This document shows, piece by piece, positions 15,953 to 25,062 of a stretch of 64,000 bases of DNA. The DNA is taken from positions 1 to 64,000 of the forward strand of contig JAUNVH010000005.1 of NCBI GenBank assembly GCA_030537765.1. Reading direction: 5' to 3'. The stretch's first letter is position 1; the number at the start of each line of letters is the position of its first letter. A program made the position numbers and the translations under genes. This DNA comes from Tissierellia bacterium. Its GTDB lineage: Bacteria > Bacillota > Clostridia > Tissierellales > Peptoniphilaceae. Under the pieces are notes generated by a model that did not search any database, had not been told where the DNA came from, and worked only from the letters and a program-made list of their open reading frames with translations.

Positions 15953-16864
15953 GTGATAATTATGAACAGATATTTAAGCTTTTCTAGCTATTTTAAAAGA
16001 GAATTTAATTTAAAACTCTATAAGCTATCGCTCTCTTCGGGACTGAATTGTCCCAATCGAATATTTAATAGACCTTGTTTATTCTGTTCGGAAAAAGGAG
16101 CAGGAGAATTTAGTCAAGACTATGAATTAGGCATAAAAAAGCAAATTGAAAATGCAAAATTAAAAATGCCAAAGAGAATTAAAGCAGATAAATATATAGC
16201 CTATTTTCAAAGTTTTACTAATACTTATGGCGATATAGACTATCTTAGAAAAATCTTTTATGAAGCCATTTCCGAACCAGATATATTTGGGCTTGCAATA
16301 GCCACAAGGGCCGACTGTCTTTCGGTGGAAGTTTTAAATTTATTGGAAGAATTAAATGAAAAAACTTTCTTATGGCTAGAAATTGGCATGCAAAGTATTA
16401 ATGAAAATACAGTATCTTTAATAAATAGAGGCTATTCGCATAAGACTTTGCACAAAATGCTTTTAGAATTAAAAAAACGAAATATAAGATTTTTACTCCA
16501 TCTCATCGCAGGTCTTATTACAGAGCAAAAAACTGATTTATTAAAATCAGTCCAATATGTAAACGAGATAAAAGCTTGGGGAGTAAAATTTCATTCTCTA
16601 TATATTCAAACTGATTCAGAGCTTTACAATTATTATTTAGATAATCCATTTTCTATATTGACTAAAGATCAATATATAGATTATATTACAGACGCCATTG
16701 GAATTTTAAATCCAGAAATTGTAATTCATAGGCTCACAGGAGATGCCTACAAGCCAAAGCTATATTTGCCAAAATGGAGCGCCGATAAGCTTTCAGTTAT
16801 TTCAAGCATTAATAGAGAGTTGAAAAATAAAAATATAGTGCAAGGTTCATTGAATAATTTTTAA
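15953..16864 (+). CDS. Radical SAM protein, YhcC/TIGR01212 family
   Basis: The iron-sulfur cysteines are at C33, C42 and C45 (NCPNRIFNRPCLFC), the spaced pattern of the YhcC/TIGR01212 family of radical SAM enzymes. QSFTNTYG, ATRADCLS, WLEIGMQS and the closing HRLTGD block are also typical. At 303 residues it is of normal length. The reaction of this family is not firmly established. Two starts are possible, GTG at 15953 and ATG at 15962; neither has a Shine-Dalgarno site, and the -10 box is directly upstream. It is divergent from the TPR gene. Confidence 0.9.
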   Translation: MIIMNRYLSFSSYFKREFNLKLYKLSLSSGLNCPNRIFNRPCLFCSEKGAGEFSQDYELGIKKQIENAKLKMPKRIKADKYIAYFQSFTNTYGDIDYLRKIFYEAISEPDIFGLAIATRADCLSVEVLNLLEELNEKTFLWLEIGMQSINENTVSLINRGYSHKTLHKMLLELKKRNIRFLLHLIAGLITEQKTDLLKSVQYVNEIKAWGVKFHSLYIQTDSELYNYYLDNPFSILTKDQYIDYITDAIGILNPEIVIHRLTGDAYKPKLYLPKWSADKLSVISSINRELKNKNIVQGSLNNF

Positions 16865-16921
16865 ATTTGATAAGAATTATCAGATATGAGATAATTTAAT
16901 TAATAAAATTTAGGAGGTCTT

Positions 16922-17473
16922 ATGAAAAATTTTGAATTAAAAAGAGAGAATACATTGTTTTTATTTGTCGATATTCAAGATTCGCTTTTAGATGCCGTTT
17001 TTAATAAAGAATTAGTTTTCAAAAATGCCAAAACACTTGCAATGGCGGCAAAAATAATGGACATCGAAAGCATTGTGACTTTACAGTATCCAAAAGGTCT
17101 TGGAAATATGAATGAAGAAATTTATAGAGAAATTGAAAATCCAATTACAGTTGAAAAACTACATTTTTCCTGTGTAAAAGATGAAAACTTTATGAACAAA
17201 TTAAACGAGCTTAATAAAAAACAAATCGTCTTACTCGGAATAGAGGCTCATGTCTGCTGCTTACAGACTGCAAGAGATTTAATAAATTCAGGATTTGAAG
17301 TCTTTTGTGTAAATGATGCTTTGGGCTCTCGTGCCAAAGAAAATTATGAAAATGCATTAGATATGCTAAAGGATATGGGCTGTGTCGTCACAAATACTGA
17401 ATCGGTACTCTTTGATTTGCTTATAAAAGCTGGCGGAGAAGAATTTAAATCGATTCATAAATTGATTAAGTAG
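16922..17473 (+). CDS. Isochorismatase-fold cysteine hydrolase
   Basis: The catalytic triad of the isochorismatase/nicotinamidase fold is present: Asp17 in FVDIQDSL, Lys79 in TVEKLHFSC and Cys112 in GIEAHVCCLQTA, with the preceding cis-peptide region GIEAH. At 183 residues it fits the YcaC-like hydrolase group, which acts on small amides or related bonds. Neither isochorismate nor nicotinamide specificity is indicated. TAGGAGGT stands 5 bases before the ATG. Monocistronic, ended by the hairpin at 17482. Confidence 0.9.
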   Translation: MKNFELKRENTLFLFVDIQDSLLDAVFNKELVFKNAKTLAMAAKIMDIESIVTLQYPKGLGNMNEEIYREIENPITVEKLHFSCVKDENFMNKLNELNKKQIVLLGIEAHVCCLQTARDLINSGFEVFCVNDALGSRAKENYENALDMLKDMGCVVTNTESVLFDLLIKAGGEEFKSIHKLIK

Positions 17474-17481
17474 AATATCAA

Positions 17482-17506
17482 AAAGGTGCTGAATGTCAGC
17501 ACCTTT
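17482..17506. terminator. Bidirectional terminator between the hydrolase and rplL
   Basis: Perfect 11-bp stem AAAGGTGCTGA / TCAGCACCTTT with a 3-base loop, A-rich before and T-rich after. It serves converging transcripts. Confidence 0.9.
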
Positions 17507-17519
17507 AGTTTTTGATTTC

Positions 17520-17897
17520 TTATTTAATTTCAACAGTTGCTCCAACTTCTTCAAGTTTAGCTTTAAGCTCTTCAGCTTCTTCTTTTGAAACTTTTTCTTT
17601 GATAGCTTTTGGTGCGCCATCAACAAGAGCTTTAGAATCTTTAAGTCCAAGTCCTGTAGCATCTTTAACTGCTTTGATAACTTTAACTTTTTCTTGTCCT
17701 GGATTTTCTAAGATTACGTCAAATTCAGTTTGATCGTCTGCTCCAGCAGCTCCTGCATCTTGAGCGCCTGCAGCTCCTGCAACTGCAACTGGCGCTGCAG
17801 CTGATACACCATATTTTTCTTCAGCAGCTTTAACTAATTCGTTTAGCTGAAGAATACTTAAATTATCAATTGCTTCTAATAATTGTTCAATATTCAT
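17520..17897 (-). CDS. rplL: 50S ribosomal protein L7/L12
   Basis: The mobile stalk protein that recruits translation GTPases. The N-terminal dimerisation domain ([16 protein letters not shown]) is followed by an Ala/Gly-rich hinge (about 33-52) and the C-terminal domain with [20 protein letters not shown]. The 125 residues are normal. TGGAGG precedes the ATG. It follows rplJ after 26 bases, the usual rplJL order, and is ended by the terminator at 17482. Confidence 0.98.
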   Translation of the reverse strand: MNIEQLLEAIDNLSILQLNELVKAAEEKYGVSAAAPVAVAGAAGAQDAGAAGADDQTEFDVILENPGQEKVKVIKAVKDATGLGLKDSKALVDGAPKAIKEKVSKEEAEELKAKLEEVGATVEIK

Positions 17898-17923
17898 TTT
17901 GTTCCTCCATTTTAATATATTTT

Positions 17924-18562
17924 TTATTCAGCTGTTTCTTCAGCCTCTTCTTCTTTTGATTCTTCTTTAGGCTCTTCAGTAGTTTCAGCCTGTTCTTCAG
18001 TAGCTTCAGCTTTTTCTTCAGTAGCTTCTTCTGCTACTGGGGCTTCGGCTCCTTCTTCACCATCTTCTTCTTTTTTCTTTGCTAGCGCATCCATTAAGTA
18101 TACAAATTTGGATAGCGGCGATCTCATGCTGCCAAGAAGTTTTGCAATAAGAACTTCTCTCGCTGGGATCGAAGCAAGTTCCTTAACTTGATCCACATCC
18201 ATAATCTTGCCATCAACAAGGCCTGCCTTAATTTCTAATTTAGGATTATCTTTAGCAAAATTCTGTGTAATTCTAGCTGCCGATACTTCATCCTCTGTTG
18301 AAAAAGCAATTGCATTTGGACCTGTCAAAAACTCTGCAAATTCATCATAGCCCAAATCTTTAAACGCAAATCTCATCGAAGAATTTTTGTAAACTTTATA
18401 GTCTACATTTGCCTCTCTATATTTGCTTCTAAGCTCTGTAACTTCTTGAACGTTCAAGCCTCTGTAGTCAACTAAGACTACTGCCGGAGAATTTTGAATT
18501 TTTTCTTTAATCTCCTCGACAATGGCTTTTTTTCTTTCTAATACTTTTGCACTTTCGCTCAC
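17924..18562 (-). CDS. rplJ: 50S ribosomal protein L10 with long acidic C-terminal tail
   Basis: The stalk base protein that anchors L7/L12 dimers. The core is standard: [29 protein letters not shown], and the C-terminal helix around [13 protein letters not shown]. The usual length is about 165-175 residues; this one has 212. The extra part, about 162-212, is almost only Glu, Ala, Thr and Lys (for example [15 protein letters not shown]) and is predicted to be disordered and strongly negative. The start is GTG at 18562 with AAGGAGG 7 bases upstream. Expression is preceded by a classical L10 leader and attenuator-like hairpin. Confidence 0.97.
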   Translation of the reverse strand: MSESAKVLERKKAIVEEIKEKIQNSPAVVLVDYRGLNVQEVTELRSKYREANVDYKVYKNSSMRFAFKDLGYDEFAEFLTGPNAIAFSTEDEVSAARITQNFAKDNPKLEIKAGLVDGKIMDVDQVKELASIPAREVLIAKLLGSMRSPLSKFVYLMDALAKKKEEDGEEGAEAPVAEEATEEKAEATEEQAETTEEPKEESKEEEAEETAE

Positions 18563-18587
18563 GGTTTCCCTCCTTCCGACATAAAAA

Positions 18588-18692
18588 TAGTCTCATCGCA
18601 GACAGATGAGACGGAATATATCGAAAATTTCTGATTTTCAATTCACACCTCGGTAGGATTTATTTTGCACCTACTGTCTGCGGTTTCATAAC
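18588..18692 (-). ncRNA. L10 leader (autoregulatory mRNA element)
   Basis: The minus strand carries CCGCAGACAGTAGGTGC, then ATCCTACCGAGGTGTG, the paired signature of the ribosomal L10 leader, which binds the L10-L12 complex to repress the rplJL message. A stem GTCTCATC / GATGAGAC (18590-18612) followed by TATTTTTA sits between the leader and the rplJ ribosome site and looks like an attenuator; its loop CTGTCTGC can pair with part of the leader. Confidence 0.9.
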
Positions 18693-18699
18693 ATTTAAT

Positions 18700-18728
18700 A
18701 TCATAGTGTAAATTATGCAATATGTCAA
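18700..18728 (-). promoter_or_regulatory. Promoter of rplJ-rplL
   Basis: Minus strand: perfect TTGACA at 18723-18728, 17-bp spacer, TATGAT at 18700-18705. The expected start lies at the first bases of the L10 leader. Confidence 0.85.
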
Positions 18729-18771
18729 GTAAATTTTTATAAACTTCACCGAAGTTTTAAAAAATATTGAT

Positions 18772-19080
18772 TCAGGTATAAAATCTTTGCAAAGTCGTAT
18801 TAATATTAAAATAACCAAATTTAAAAACGAAAATTCCTACCAAAAATACTATTGCAAAAAATATCAGCCAAATTAAATATGGTTTTAATTTATAATTTTC
18901 TAAGTCTTGTAAAAAATTAGCCATTATAATGACGTTTAAGAATATCCAAATAATGCTGAGTTTTGTTTTGCTAAATGAAATAGTAAAACAAGCCATTATA
19001 AAAAATAATAATGCAAATTCTATCGATTTAATTATTAGTTCGAAAACTTTTTTTGCATCAAATTTTGCTTGATTGTCCAT
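18772..19080 (-). CDS. Hypothetical membrane protein (102 aa)
   Basis: Not recognised. A hydrophilic N-terminus (about 1-15) is followed by four hydrophobic segments at about 17-34, 41-56, 67-79 and 80-92, and the chain ends in a polar tail. AAGGAGG lies 7 bases before the ATG, so translation is credible. It lies alone between serS and the rplJ promoter on the minus strand. No catalytic or transport motif is visible. Confidence 0.6.
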   Translation of the reverse strand: MDNQAKFDAKKVFELIIKSIEFALLFFIMACFTISFSKTKLSIIWIFLNVIIMANFLQDLENYKLKPYLIWLIFFAIVFLVGIFVFKFGYFNINTTLQRFYT

Positions 19081-19136
19081 AAAGCCCTCCTTAGAATAAT
19101 TAATAAAATATTATCATAGCGAGTAAAAAATAACAA

Positions 19137-19160
19137 GACCTCCGAATTTCTTCGAAGGTC
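19137..19160 (-). terminator. Terminator after serS
   Basis: Stem GACCTCCGAA / TTCGAAGGTC with one G-U pair, followed on the minus strand by TTGTTATTTTTT. Confidence 0.8.
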
Positions 19161-19166
19161 AAAAAT

Positions 19167-20456
19167 TTATTTTGCTTTAGGTTCTAATTTTTCTTTGCCG
19201 CCCATATAAGGTCTTAGGGGCTTTGGAATCTTTACACTGCCGTCTTTTTGAAGTAGATTTTCTAAAAAGGCAATCAACATTCTAGGTGGCGCAACTACTG
19301 TATTATTCAAAGTATGTGCCAAATAGTTTCCGTTTTCGCCTCTAATTTTAATATTTAAGCGTCTAGCTTGTGCATCGCCCAAATTTGAGCAGGAGCCGAC
19401 TTCAAAATATTTTTGTTGTCTGGGAGACCATGCTTCTACATCGCAAGATTTAACTTTCAAATCTGCCAAATCTCCACTGCAGCATTCCAAAGTCCTTACA
19501 GGAATTTCTAAAGATCTAAAGAAATCGACTGTATTTTTCCAAAACTCATCATACCAATATGGAGAATCTTCTGGCTTACAAATTACTACCATTTCCTGCT
19601 TTTCAAATTGATGAATACGATAGACTCCTCTCTCCTCAATTCCATGCGCTCCCACTTCTTTTCTAAAGCATGGCGAATAGCTTGTAAGTGCAAGTGGCAA
19701 ATCTTCTTCTGGAGTAAAGCTATTTATAAATTTACCTATCATAGAATGTTCGCTCGTGCCGATTAGATATAAATCTTCGCCTTCGATTTTATACATCATA
19801 TTTTCCATTTCGGCAAAGCTCATAACGCCAGTCACAACTTCTGCACGAATCATAAATGGAGGAATATAATATTCAAATCCCCTATCTATCATAAAATCTC
19901 TAGCATAAGCTAAAATTGCGCTGTGAAGTCTAGCTATATCGCCTTTTAGATAATAAAAGCCATTGCCCGAAGTTTTTCTTGCGCTATCTAAATCAATTCC
20001 TAAAAGACTCTCCATAATATCTATATGGTATGGCACTTCGAAATCGGGAACTATTGGCTCGCCAAATTTTTCTATCTCGACATTTTCAGTATCATCTTTA
20101 CCAAGCGGAACTGAATCGTCAATAATTTGTGGAATTACCATCATCTTTTCACGAATTTTTACTTCGAGTTCTTTCTCCTCTTCTTCGAGATGATTTAACT
20201 CTTCATTGATCTTATTGACTTCCGCCTTTGCTGCTTCTGCCGCTTCTAAGTCTTTTTGCTGCATAAATTTTCCAATCTCTTTAGATTTTTTGTTACGCTC
20301 GCCCCTTAATGCATCGGCCTTAGTTTTAGACTCTCTAAAAATTCTGTCCATCTCGATAATTTCGTCGACTATTGGCAGTTTTTCGTCTTGAAATTTCTTT
20401 TTAATATTTTCTTTAATAAGTTCTGGATCTTCTCTAAATAATTTAATATCTAACAT
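19167..20456 (-). CDS. serS: Seryl-tRNA synthetase
   Basis: Charges tRNA-Ser. It has the long antiparallel coiled-coil arm of SerRS at about 25-105 (rich in Lys/Glu, EEEEKELEVKIREKM) and then the class II core: motif 2 around CFRKEVGAHGIEERGVYRIH and motif 3 around LNNTVVAPPRMLIAFLE. The C-terminal block is PKPLRPYMGG. The 429 residues are normal. TAGGAGGA precedes the ATG. A T-box leader with serine specifier UCC lies upstream, so expression rises when tRNA-Ser is uncharged. Confidence 0.98.
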   Translation of the reverse strand: MLDIKLFREDPELIKENIKKKFQDEKLPIVDEIIEMDRIFRESKTKADALRGERNKKSKEIGKFMQQKDLEAAEAAKAEVNKINEELNHLEEEEKELEVKIREKMMVIPQIIDDSVPLGKDDTENVEIEKFGEPIVPDFEVPYHIDIMESLLGIDLDSARKTSGNGFYYLKGDIARLHSAILAYARDFMIDRGFEYYIPPFMIRAEVVTGVMSFAEMENMMYKIEGEDLYLIGTSEHSMIGKFINSFTPEEDLPLALTSYSPCFRKEVGAHGIEERGVYRIHQFEKQEMVVICKPEDSPYWYDEFWKNTVDFFRSLEIPVRTLECCSGDLADLKVKSCDVEAWSPRQQKYFEVGSCSNLGDAQARRLNIKIRGENGNYLAHTLNNTVVAPPRMLIAFLENLLQKDGSVKIPKPLRPYMGGKEKLEPKAK

Positions 20457-20469
20457 AAATTCCTCCTAA

Positions 20470-20662
20470 AAATAAAAATAGCAACACATCCCATAGGGAC
20501 GAGTTGCTCCCGCGTTGCCACCCTTTTTGGCCATAGGCCCTCTTATTATGCTTTGCTCCAAGGCGGATTCATATAAATTGATTAATGAACTTTCAGCAAT
20601 TGTTCACTCTCTGAGTAATCTTTTTACATTACTATTCCTTATCATCGCAATATAAACTTAGT
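20470..20662 (-). ncRNA. T-box riboswitch (serine) of serS
   Basis: Minus strand: S-turn AGTA, the AGAGAG block, GCTGAAAG in the apical loop, then GAATCCGCC with the specifier TCC (serine) directly after GAA. Next is the T-box proper AGGGTGGCAACGCGGGA (20509-20524 region). The terminator (20481-20507, followed by TATTTTTATTTTT) competes with the antiterminator. Uncharged tRNA-Ser would allow read-through into serS. Confidence 0.95.
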
Positions 20663-20666
20663 TACA

Positions 20667-20694
20667 ATTATATCATAAAGCTACAATCGGTCAA
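20667..20694 (-). promoter_or_regulatory. Promoter of the serS T-box transcript
   Basis: Minus strand: TTGACC at 20689-20694, 16-bp spacer, TATAAT at 20667-20672, immediately upstream of the T-box stem I. Confidence 0.75.
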
Positions 20695-20860
20695 GTAAAA
20701 AGATATATTAAAATCTATTCTTAAATTTTAAATACTATATTTTAAATCACTAATTCAAATGTTCTAATATACTATAAATTTAATATCTTTTATGATATAC
20801 TAATCCATACACTATATAGAATAATTAAATTATTAAAATTACTTTTTTTGGGAGAGCATA

Positions 20861-22525
20861 ATGCAAAAATTAAAGTCTAATATTCTGAATATTAGCTATC
20901 TTATAGCCTGTGTTTTGGCTACATTATTTTCTATAAAAATTTCATATCTTGCAGGAGATATCACAAATAAAGTTGTAGATAATACACTATTAGATAATCT
21001 CTTTAAATATTTATTATATCTATTTTCTTGGATAATCATCTGGATACTTTTATTAAATATTAAAAACTTTTTTAAGTTTAGAATTTTAAAAAATGAGCTT
21101 ATAAGTCATAAGCAAATTATTTTTAGAAATATATTGAAAGATTCTTTAGGTCAGTTTAAGAAAAATAGTTCAGCTTTTTATCATAATCTCTTATCTAATG
21201 ATATAGAAGTCTATCGTGAAAATTTTATACTTTCTAAACTCATTATCTTAGATAGTTCGATACTATTATTTGGTTCATTATTTTTTATGACAAAGATTCA
21301 TCCCATCTTTTCAGTTTTGACGCTTTTATCTACATTAATCCCGTTTATATTGCCAAAACTTTTAGAAAAGAAATTAAATACTGCAAGAATTGATGAATCT
21401 GATAAATCAAAATCGTTTATCGAATATATAAAAGAGAGTGTTTTTGGCATAGCGATAATAAGAGATTTTGGCTGTGAAGAAAAAGTTGTTTCAGAATATC
21501 AGGCTCTAAATTCTTCACGCTTAAAAGCGTCTAAAAAAGTATTCGACCTTAGAGCTATCTCTAATGCTTCAATTATGAGTTCAGGCTTTTTGAGTTATGT
21601 TATATTACTTGCATTTGGAGTATATGCATATCTAAATGGCAAAATAGCAATAGGAGATATTATTATAGCTTCTCAACTTTCAAATTCTGTCAAAAATCCA
21701 ATTAGCAATATTTTAAGAAATATTAATGATATTAATTCGACGAAATTAATTAGAGAAAAGTTTGAACCGTATGTAAAACTTTCTAGTAATCTATCAACAG
21801 TAATGCCAAATTTGCCAAATGGCGATATTGAAATAAAGAATTTGAGCTTTGCCTATACTGACGGTAAGAATATATTAAATTCTATATCTTTAAAGCTAGC
21901 TCAAAATAAAAAATATTTGCTAGTCGGTAAAAGTGGCAGTGGTAAATCGACATTTATGAAGCTCATGATGAAATATTTTGACGATTATCAAGGCAGTATT
22001 AAGATTGGTGATTATGATTTAAAAACTTTAGATAATAAAACATGGTATCGAAAGATTTCGCCAGTTTTGCAAGAGACATTTATATTCGAAAAACCACTTT
22101 ATTATAATATTTCATTTAGCGAAAATTACGATGAAAAAAGACTTTTAAAAGCCATTTCAGATTCAGGGCTTCAGTATTTTCTAGGCAATCTGCCAAATGG
22201 TGTAGAGAGCATAATTTCTGAAGGTGCAAAAAATATTTCTGGTGGAGAAAAACAGCGCATAGCTATCGCCAGAGCATTATATAAAGATAGCGATATAATC
22301 TTTTGCGACGAGGCCTTTTCGTCTTTAGACCATAAAATGCAATTAGAAGTCGAAAAGACAATATTAAAAATTAAAGACAAGACAATATTTAGCATTTCTC
22401 ACAGTATTAATGACGAGATTTTAGATCTATACGATCGTTTTATAATTTTTGAAAATGGAAATGTAAAAATAAGCGACGATAAACAGCTCGCAAAAGCATA
22501 TATGGAAGAGGCGGGTCTAATATGA
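20861..22525 (+). CDS. ABC exporter, first subunit of a pair
   Basis: A 554-residue half-transporter with membrane helices in about 1-300 and an ATPase domain from about 325. Walker A is LVGKSGSGKST, the signature is ISGGEKQRIAIAR, Walker B is IIFCDEAFSSLD and the switch His lies in FSISHSI. Its stop overlaps the start of the next gene by 4 bases (ATGA), so the two are made together and most likely form a heterodimeric exporter. GGGAGAG precedes the start; a TGATATACT extended -10 lies at about 20793-20801. The substrate could be a drug, lipid or peptide. Confidence 0.92.
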   Translation: MQKLKSNILNISYLIACVLATLFSIKISYLAGDITNKVVDNTLLDNLFKYLLYLFSWIIIWILLLNIKNFFKFRILKNELISHKQIIFRNILKDSLGQFKKNSSAFYHNLLSNDIEVYRENFILSKLIILDSSILLFGSLFFMTKIHPIFSVLTLLSTLIPFILPKLLEKKLNTARIDESDKSKSFIEYIKESVFGIAIIRDFGCEEKVVSEYQALNSSRLKASKKVFDLRAISNASIMSSGFLSYVILLAFGVYAYLNGKIAIGDIIIASQLSNSVKNPISNILRNINDINSTKLIREKFEPYVKLSSNLSTVMPNLPNGDIEIKNLSFAYTDGKNILNSISLKLAQNKKYLLVGKSGSGKSTFMKLMMKYFDDYQGSIKIGDYDLKTLDNKTWYRKISPVLQETFIFEKPLYYNISFSENYDEKRLLKAISDSGLQYFLGNLPNGVESIISEGAKNISGGEKQRIAIARALYKDSDIIFCDEAFSSLDHKMQLEVEKTILKIKDKTIFSISHSINDEILDLYDRFIIFENGNVKISDDKQLAKAYMEEAGLI

Positions 22526-24171
22526 AAAAATTTTTGAAAAGAGAGAGTTTATTTTTAATACTTTCAGTAATAATTATATTTGTCTATACAGTTTTAAATA
22601 TCTATCTAGCATTTATATTTAAAGATATATTAAATATTGTTACTAGCAAAGATTTTTCTGAATTTAAAATTACGCTATTAAAAGCCGTAATCACAATTCT
22701 ATTTTTAGCTTTTGCAGACTTTGCGAAAAATAGTATTAATAAAAGTATACAGAATAAAATTGACTTGGAATATTCGAAAGAAATCTATCAAAATATTATA
22801 AAAAACGCAAATATAGAAAAAAATTCTGGCAGTATAATCTCCACGCTTTCGAACGAAATTCAAATGGCTGTAAAATCTTATATTCAGACTATTTTTAATA
22901 TAACAGAAAATTCCATGCTTCTCGTATTTGCTTTAATATCACTTGCCATTGTCGATATTCAGATGACTATTATAGTATTTACACTTTCAGTAATACTAAC
23001 CATATTTCCAAAAGTATTTCAAAAATATTTAATTGAAAAAACTGAAACTAAAGCAAATCAACTTGCAATCTATAATGGCGAACTTTCAAATGTCTTTTCC
23101 GGTTTTGAAACTATCAAAGCCTTTGCTATTGAAGATAGCTCTAAAGATTTGATGGATTCAAAAATTGTGAGTTTAGAAAATAGCATTGAAGATGCTAAAT
23201 TTGCAATGGGCATGGCCAATAATATAGGCATGGGCATAACTTATATTGTTCAGCTCTTTATAATTATATTGGCAGGTGCATTTATTATAAAAGGCAAAAT
23301 GGAATTTGGATTCTTATTGGCAATTGGACAATTATTATATTTTGTAACTTCGCCAATAGGTCAAATTATAAATTCACTAAATAATTTCAATTCAAATAAA
23401 ATTATAGTCAAAAGACTTTCAGAAATAGAGATTAACAAAAAAGTATATGGCGTTTATAAAAAATATAATTTTAAAGATTCTGTCGAATTTAAAGACATCA
23501 GTTTTTCATATGGAGAAAAATCTATTTTTAAAAATATAAATTTGAAATTTGAGAAAGGAAAAAAATATGCAATCTTAGGCAGCTCGGGCAGTGGAAAAAG
23601 TACTCTTTTAAAACTCTTATCCAATAATTTAGAGCCAGATTGTGGAAAAATTACGATTGATGAGATTGAAATAAAGGCTTTAAATTATGAGAGTTTTCAT
23701 AAATTATTTCAAAAGCTAGATCAAAATACTTTTATCTTTAAAGGCAGTGTGCGATTTAATATTTCACTTTACGATAATTTTTCAGAAGAAGAAATTATAA
23801 TAGCTTTGAAAAAGGCAAATATATACGAAAAAATAATCGAATTGCCAAATAAATTAGACAGCGAATTATCTGAATTTAATGAACTTTTATCTGGCGGTGA
23901 AAGGCAGAGATTACAAATAGCAAGAGCCTTAATAAGAAACAGAAAAATATTTTTATTAGATGAAATTACTTCGAATCTAGACTATGAAAATGCAATGCAA
24001 ATTGAAAACACAATTGCAAATCTAGATAAGACTGTGATTGCAATTAGGCATAAGATTGACGAAAGTTTGAAAAATTATGATCAATTAATAATTCTTAGAG
24101 ATAAAGAATTTGAAATTGGCGATTATAATTATTTTATTAAAAAATATGGCGCAATAAGTAAAGCATTGTAA
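22522..24171 (+). CDS. ABC exporter, second subunit of a pair
   Basis: A 549-residue partner of the preceding gene with the same layout: about six membrane helices, then an ATPase domain. Walker A is LGSSGSGKST, the signature is LLSGGERQRLQIAR, Walker B is IFLLDEITSNLD and His is retained in AIRHKI. Both partners keep the main catalytic residues, so an obviously degenerate ATP site is not evident. The two subunits are clearly diverged. The operon ends at the strong bidirectional terminator at 24174. Substrate unknown. A similarly built exporter at 8812-10470 is broken, so these two may now carry its work; that is inference. Confidence 0.92.
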   Translation: MKKFLKRESLFLILSVIIIFVYTVLNIYLAFIFKDILNIVTSKDFSEFKITLLKAVITILFLAFADFAKNSINKSIQNKIDLEYSKEIYQNIIKNANIEKNSGSIISTLSNEIQMAVKSYIQTIFNITENSMLLVFALISLAIVDIQMTIIVFTLSVILTIFPKVFQKYLIEKTETKANQLAIYNGELSNVFSGFETIKAFAIEDSSKDLMDSKIVSLENSIEDAKFAMGMANNIGMGITYIVQLFIIILAGAFIIKGKMEFGFLLAIGQLLYFVTSPIGQIINSLNNFNSNKIIVKRLSEIEINKKVYGVYKKYNFKDSVEFKDISFSYGEKSIFKNINLKFEKGKKYAILGSSGSGKSTLLKLLSNNLEPDCGKITIDEIEIKALNYESFHKLFQKLDQNTFIFKGSVRFNISLYDNFSEEEIIIALKKANIYEKIIELPNKLDSELSEFNELLSGGERQRLQIARALIRNRKIFLLDEITSNLDYENAMQIENTIANLDKTVIAIRHKIDESLKNYDQLIILRDKEFEIGDYNYFIKKYGAISKAL

Positions 24172-24173
24172 CA

Positions 24174-24202
24174 AAAAAGTATCGGTCGAGCCGATACTTT
24201 TT
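24174..24202. terminator. Bidirectional terminator between the ABC pair and korB
   Basis: Perfect 12-bp stem AAAAAGTATCGG / CCGATACTTTTT around TCGAG, suitable for both converging transcripts. Confidence 0.92.
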
Positions 24203-24210
24203 TATTTATT

Positions 24211-25062
24211 CTATCTCATCTTATCCATCAAAACTTTAGCATCCATTGGATTAAGTTCTCTATCTACGAGTGGCTTTTTGTCTTTCAAAAAGCTAAATTG
24301 ATCAGTATAAGATTCAGTTGGCACATTATAAATTATCCCTGTTGGAATTTCATCGCCCCATATTTGGGCCGTTTTAAATGCATTGTCCCAATTCGTAGCG
24401 TCATAATCTTTTGGAAGCGGTGTGGCTCTATCTTTATACCATTTAAAAGTATTGACTTTATTCCAAACAATACAAGGCTGCATAATATCTACCAAAGCAT
24501 AGCCCTTATACATAATAGCCGCTTTAAATATCTCTTTAAGCTGATTTATATCGCCTGAAAAACCTCTTGCAACAAAGCCTGCGCCAAGTGTCAGTGCCAA
24601 AGCCAATGGCTTAACTGGATTATTTCTAACGCCAGAATAACTGAAATTGGCAATTTGACCATGCGCAGTCGTGGGCGATGCTTGCCCTTTTGTGAGTCCA
24701 TAAATCTGATTATTATGCACAAAATGTGCCACATCAATATTTCTTCTAATTGCTGCCATCATGTGATTGCCGCCCTCACCATATCCATCTCCGTCACCGC
24801 CAACTGCAATGACTTTCATATGGTGATTAGCAAGCTTCATCCCTATTGCCACGGGCATATTTCTGCCATGAAGCCCTGCAAATGCATTTACATCAATATA
24901 TTGAGGCATCTTTCCAGCTTGTCCAATTCCTGCCGACAGAAGCACTTGATCTTGAGGAATTTGCAATTCGTCAAGCGCCATTTTTAAAGCTCTTCTGATG
25001 CTCGGATTTCCGCAACCGGGACACCAAGCCGTAGTTTTAGTTACGCCATATTCGATTTTCAT
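24211..25062 (-). CDS. korB: 2-oxoacid:ferredoxin oxidoreductase, beta subunit
   Basis: The thiamine-diphosphate subunit of a cytosolic enzyme that oxidatively decarboxylates a 2-oxoacid to acyl-CoA with ferredoxin as acceptor. CPGCGNPSIRRAL at the N-terminus and the TPP/Mg motif GGDGDGYGEGGNHMMAA are visible. The 283 residues and the sequence GQASPTTAHGQ fit the Kor/Vor-type beta subunit better than pyruvate-type PorB. 2-Oxoglutarate is the most common assignment, but branched-chain oxoacids are possible. It overlaps korA by one base (25062). GAGGAGGT precedes the start. The four-cysteine ferredoxin subunit of other systems is absent. Confidence 0.88.
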   Translation of the reverse strand: MKIEYGVTKTTAWCPGCGNPSIRRALKMALDELQIPQDQVLLSAGIGQAGKMPQYIDVNAFAGLHGRNMPVAIGMKLANHHMKVIAVGGDGDGYGEGGNHMMAAIRRNIDVAHFVHNNQIYGLTKGQASPTTAHGQIANFSYSGVRNNPVKPLALALTLGAGFVARGFSGDINQLKEIFKAAIMYKGYALVDIMQPCIVWNKVNTFKWYKDRATPLPKDYDATNWDNAFKTAQIWGDEIPTGIIYNVPTESYTDQFSFLKDKKPLVDRELNPMDAKVLMDKMR

